Positions 24,908 through 25,000 of a DNA stretch of 25,000 bases are shown one piece after another. The notes under the pieces are model-generated. The model was not told where the DNA came from, made no database searches, and saw only the letters and a program-made list of their open reading frames with translations. Position numbers and translations under genes: made by a program. The stretch covers positions 475,810 to 500,809 of the forward strand of contig KV908346.1 in the NCBI GenBank assembly GCA_002005505.1. Direction: 5' to 3'. This stretch comes from Botryococcus braunii. Its lineage: Eukaryota; Chlorophyta; Trebouxiophyceae. Position 1 is the first letter of the stretch; each line of letters begins with the position of its first letter.

Positions 24908-25000
24908 CAGAGTATGCATACTCTGCCTCATCTGATCATGTACTCCCTCATATGATTGTACTCTGTCTCATCTGTCATACTCCATCATGTGTCATGCTCA
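24908..25000. repeat. 18-bp palindrome followed by a degenerate ~20-bp repeat running off the right edge
   Basis: CAGAGTATGCATACTCTG at 24908-24925 is a perfect palindrome. It is followed by four loose units starting TACTC at 24919, 24941, 24959 and 24978, rich in CTCATCTGTCAT words. The array continues beyond the window. Confidence 0.65.

Noticed and set aside
22608..25000. tRNA or other classical RNA gene
   Set aside because: The isolated 11 bp inverted repeat at 23501-23540 does not extend to a cloverleaf, and no T-loop/D-loop pair was found by eye.

Overview
This is nuclear DNA from a eukaryote, most likely an alga. Three protein-coding genes can be rebuilt exon by exon. All are split by spliceosomal introns, with 29 exons in total. 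In each gene every splice phase agrees and the summed exon length is an exact multiple of three. The proteasome subunit reads closest to plant-type beta-6 sequences, and TGTAA occurs downstream of two genes (a green-algal style polyadenylation signal). I therefore lean towards the green lineage, but the sequence alone does not prove it. Introns and flanks are full of microsatellites, minisatellites and palindromes.

Layout. 1-445: an open frame entering from the left edge, made of two different in-frame minisatellites. 446-2346: no recognised gene, but a 15 x 19 bp palindromic array (1341-1625) followed directly by a run of hairpins (1642-1777). 2347-6779 (minus): a complete six-exon, 286-residue alpha/beta-hydrolase of the epoxide hydrolase type. 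6780-7197: a 418 bp divergent promoter. 7198-10483 (plus): a complete eight-exon, 242-residue 20S proteasome beta-6 subunit, including an 18 nt microexon. 10484-13464: flank with a ~490 bp TG/TC/TG microsatellite and unassigned exon-like stretches. 13465-22607 (plus): a fifteen-exon, ~1303-residue secreted subtilisin-like protease with prodomain, S8 catalytic domain, a 42-bp-repeat linker, a beta-rich downstream region and a C-terminal beta-sandwich-like module. 22608-25000: flank with a few unassigned ORFs, one of them a possible 5' exon of a minus-strand gene.

The genes share no pathway: a soluble detoxification-type hydrolase and a housekeeping proteasome subunit share a promoter region, and a secreted protease lies downstream. 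The most unusual pattern is that several minisatellites start at or copy splice junctions. A ~40 bp array abuts the acceptor of hydrolase exon 4, the acceptor of hydrolase exon 5 is triplicated, the acceptor of protease exon 13 is copied in tandem with the upstream AGs destroyed, and the donor of protease exon 14 is copied downstream. The palindromic array plus hairpin chain at 1341-1777 is the second structure I cannot explain.
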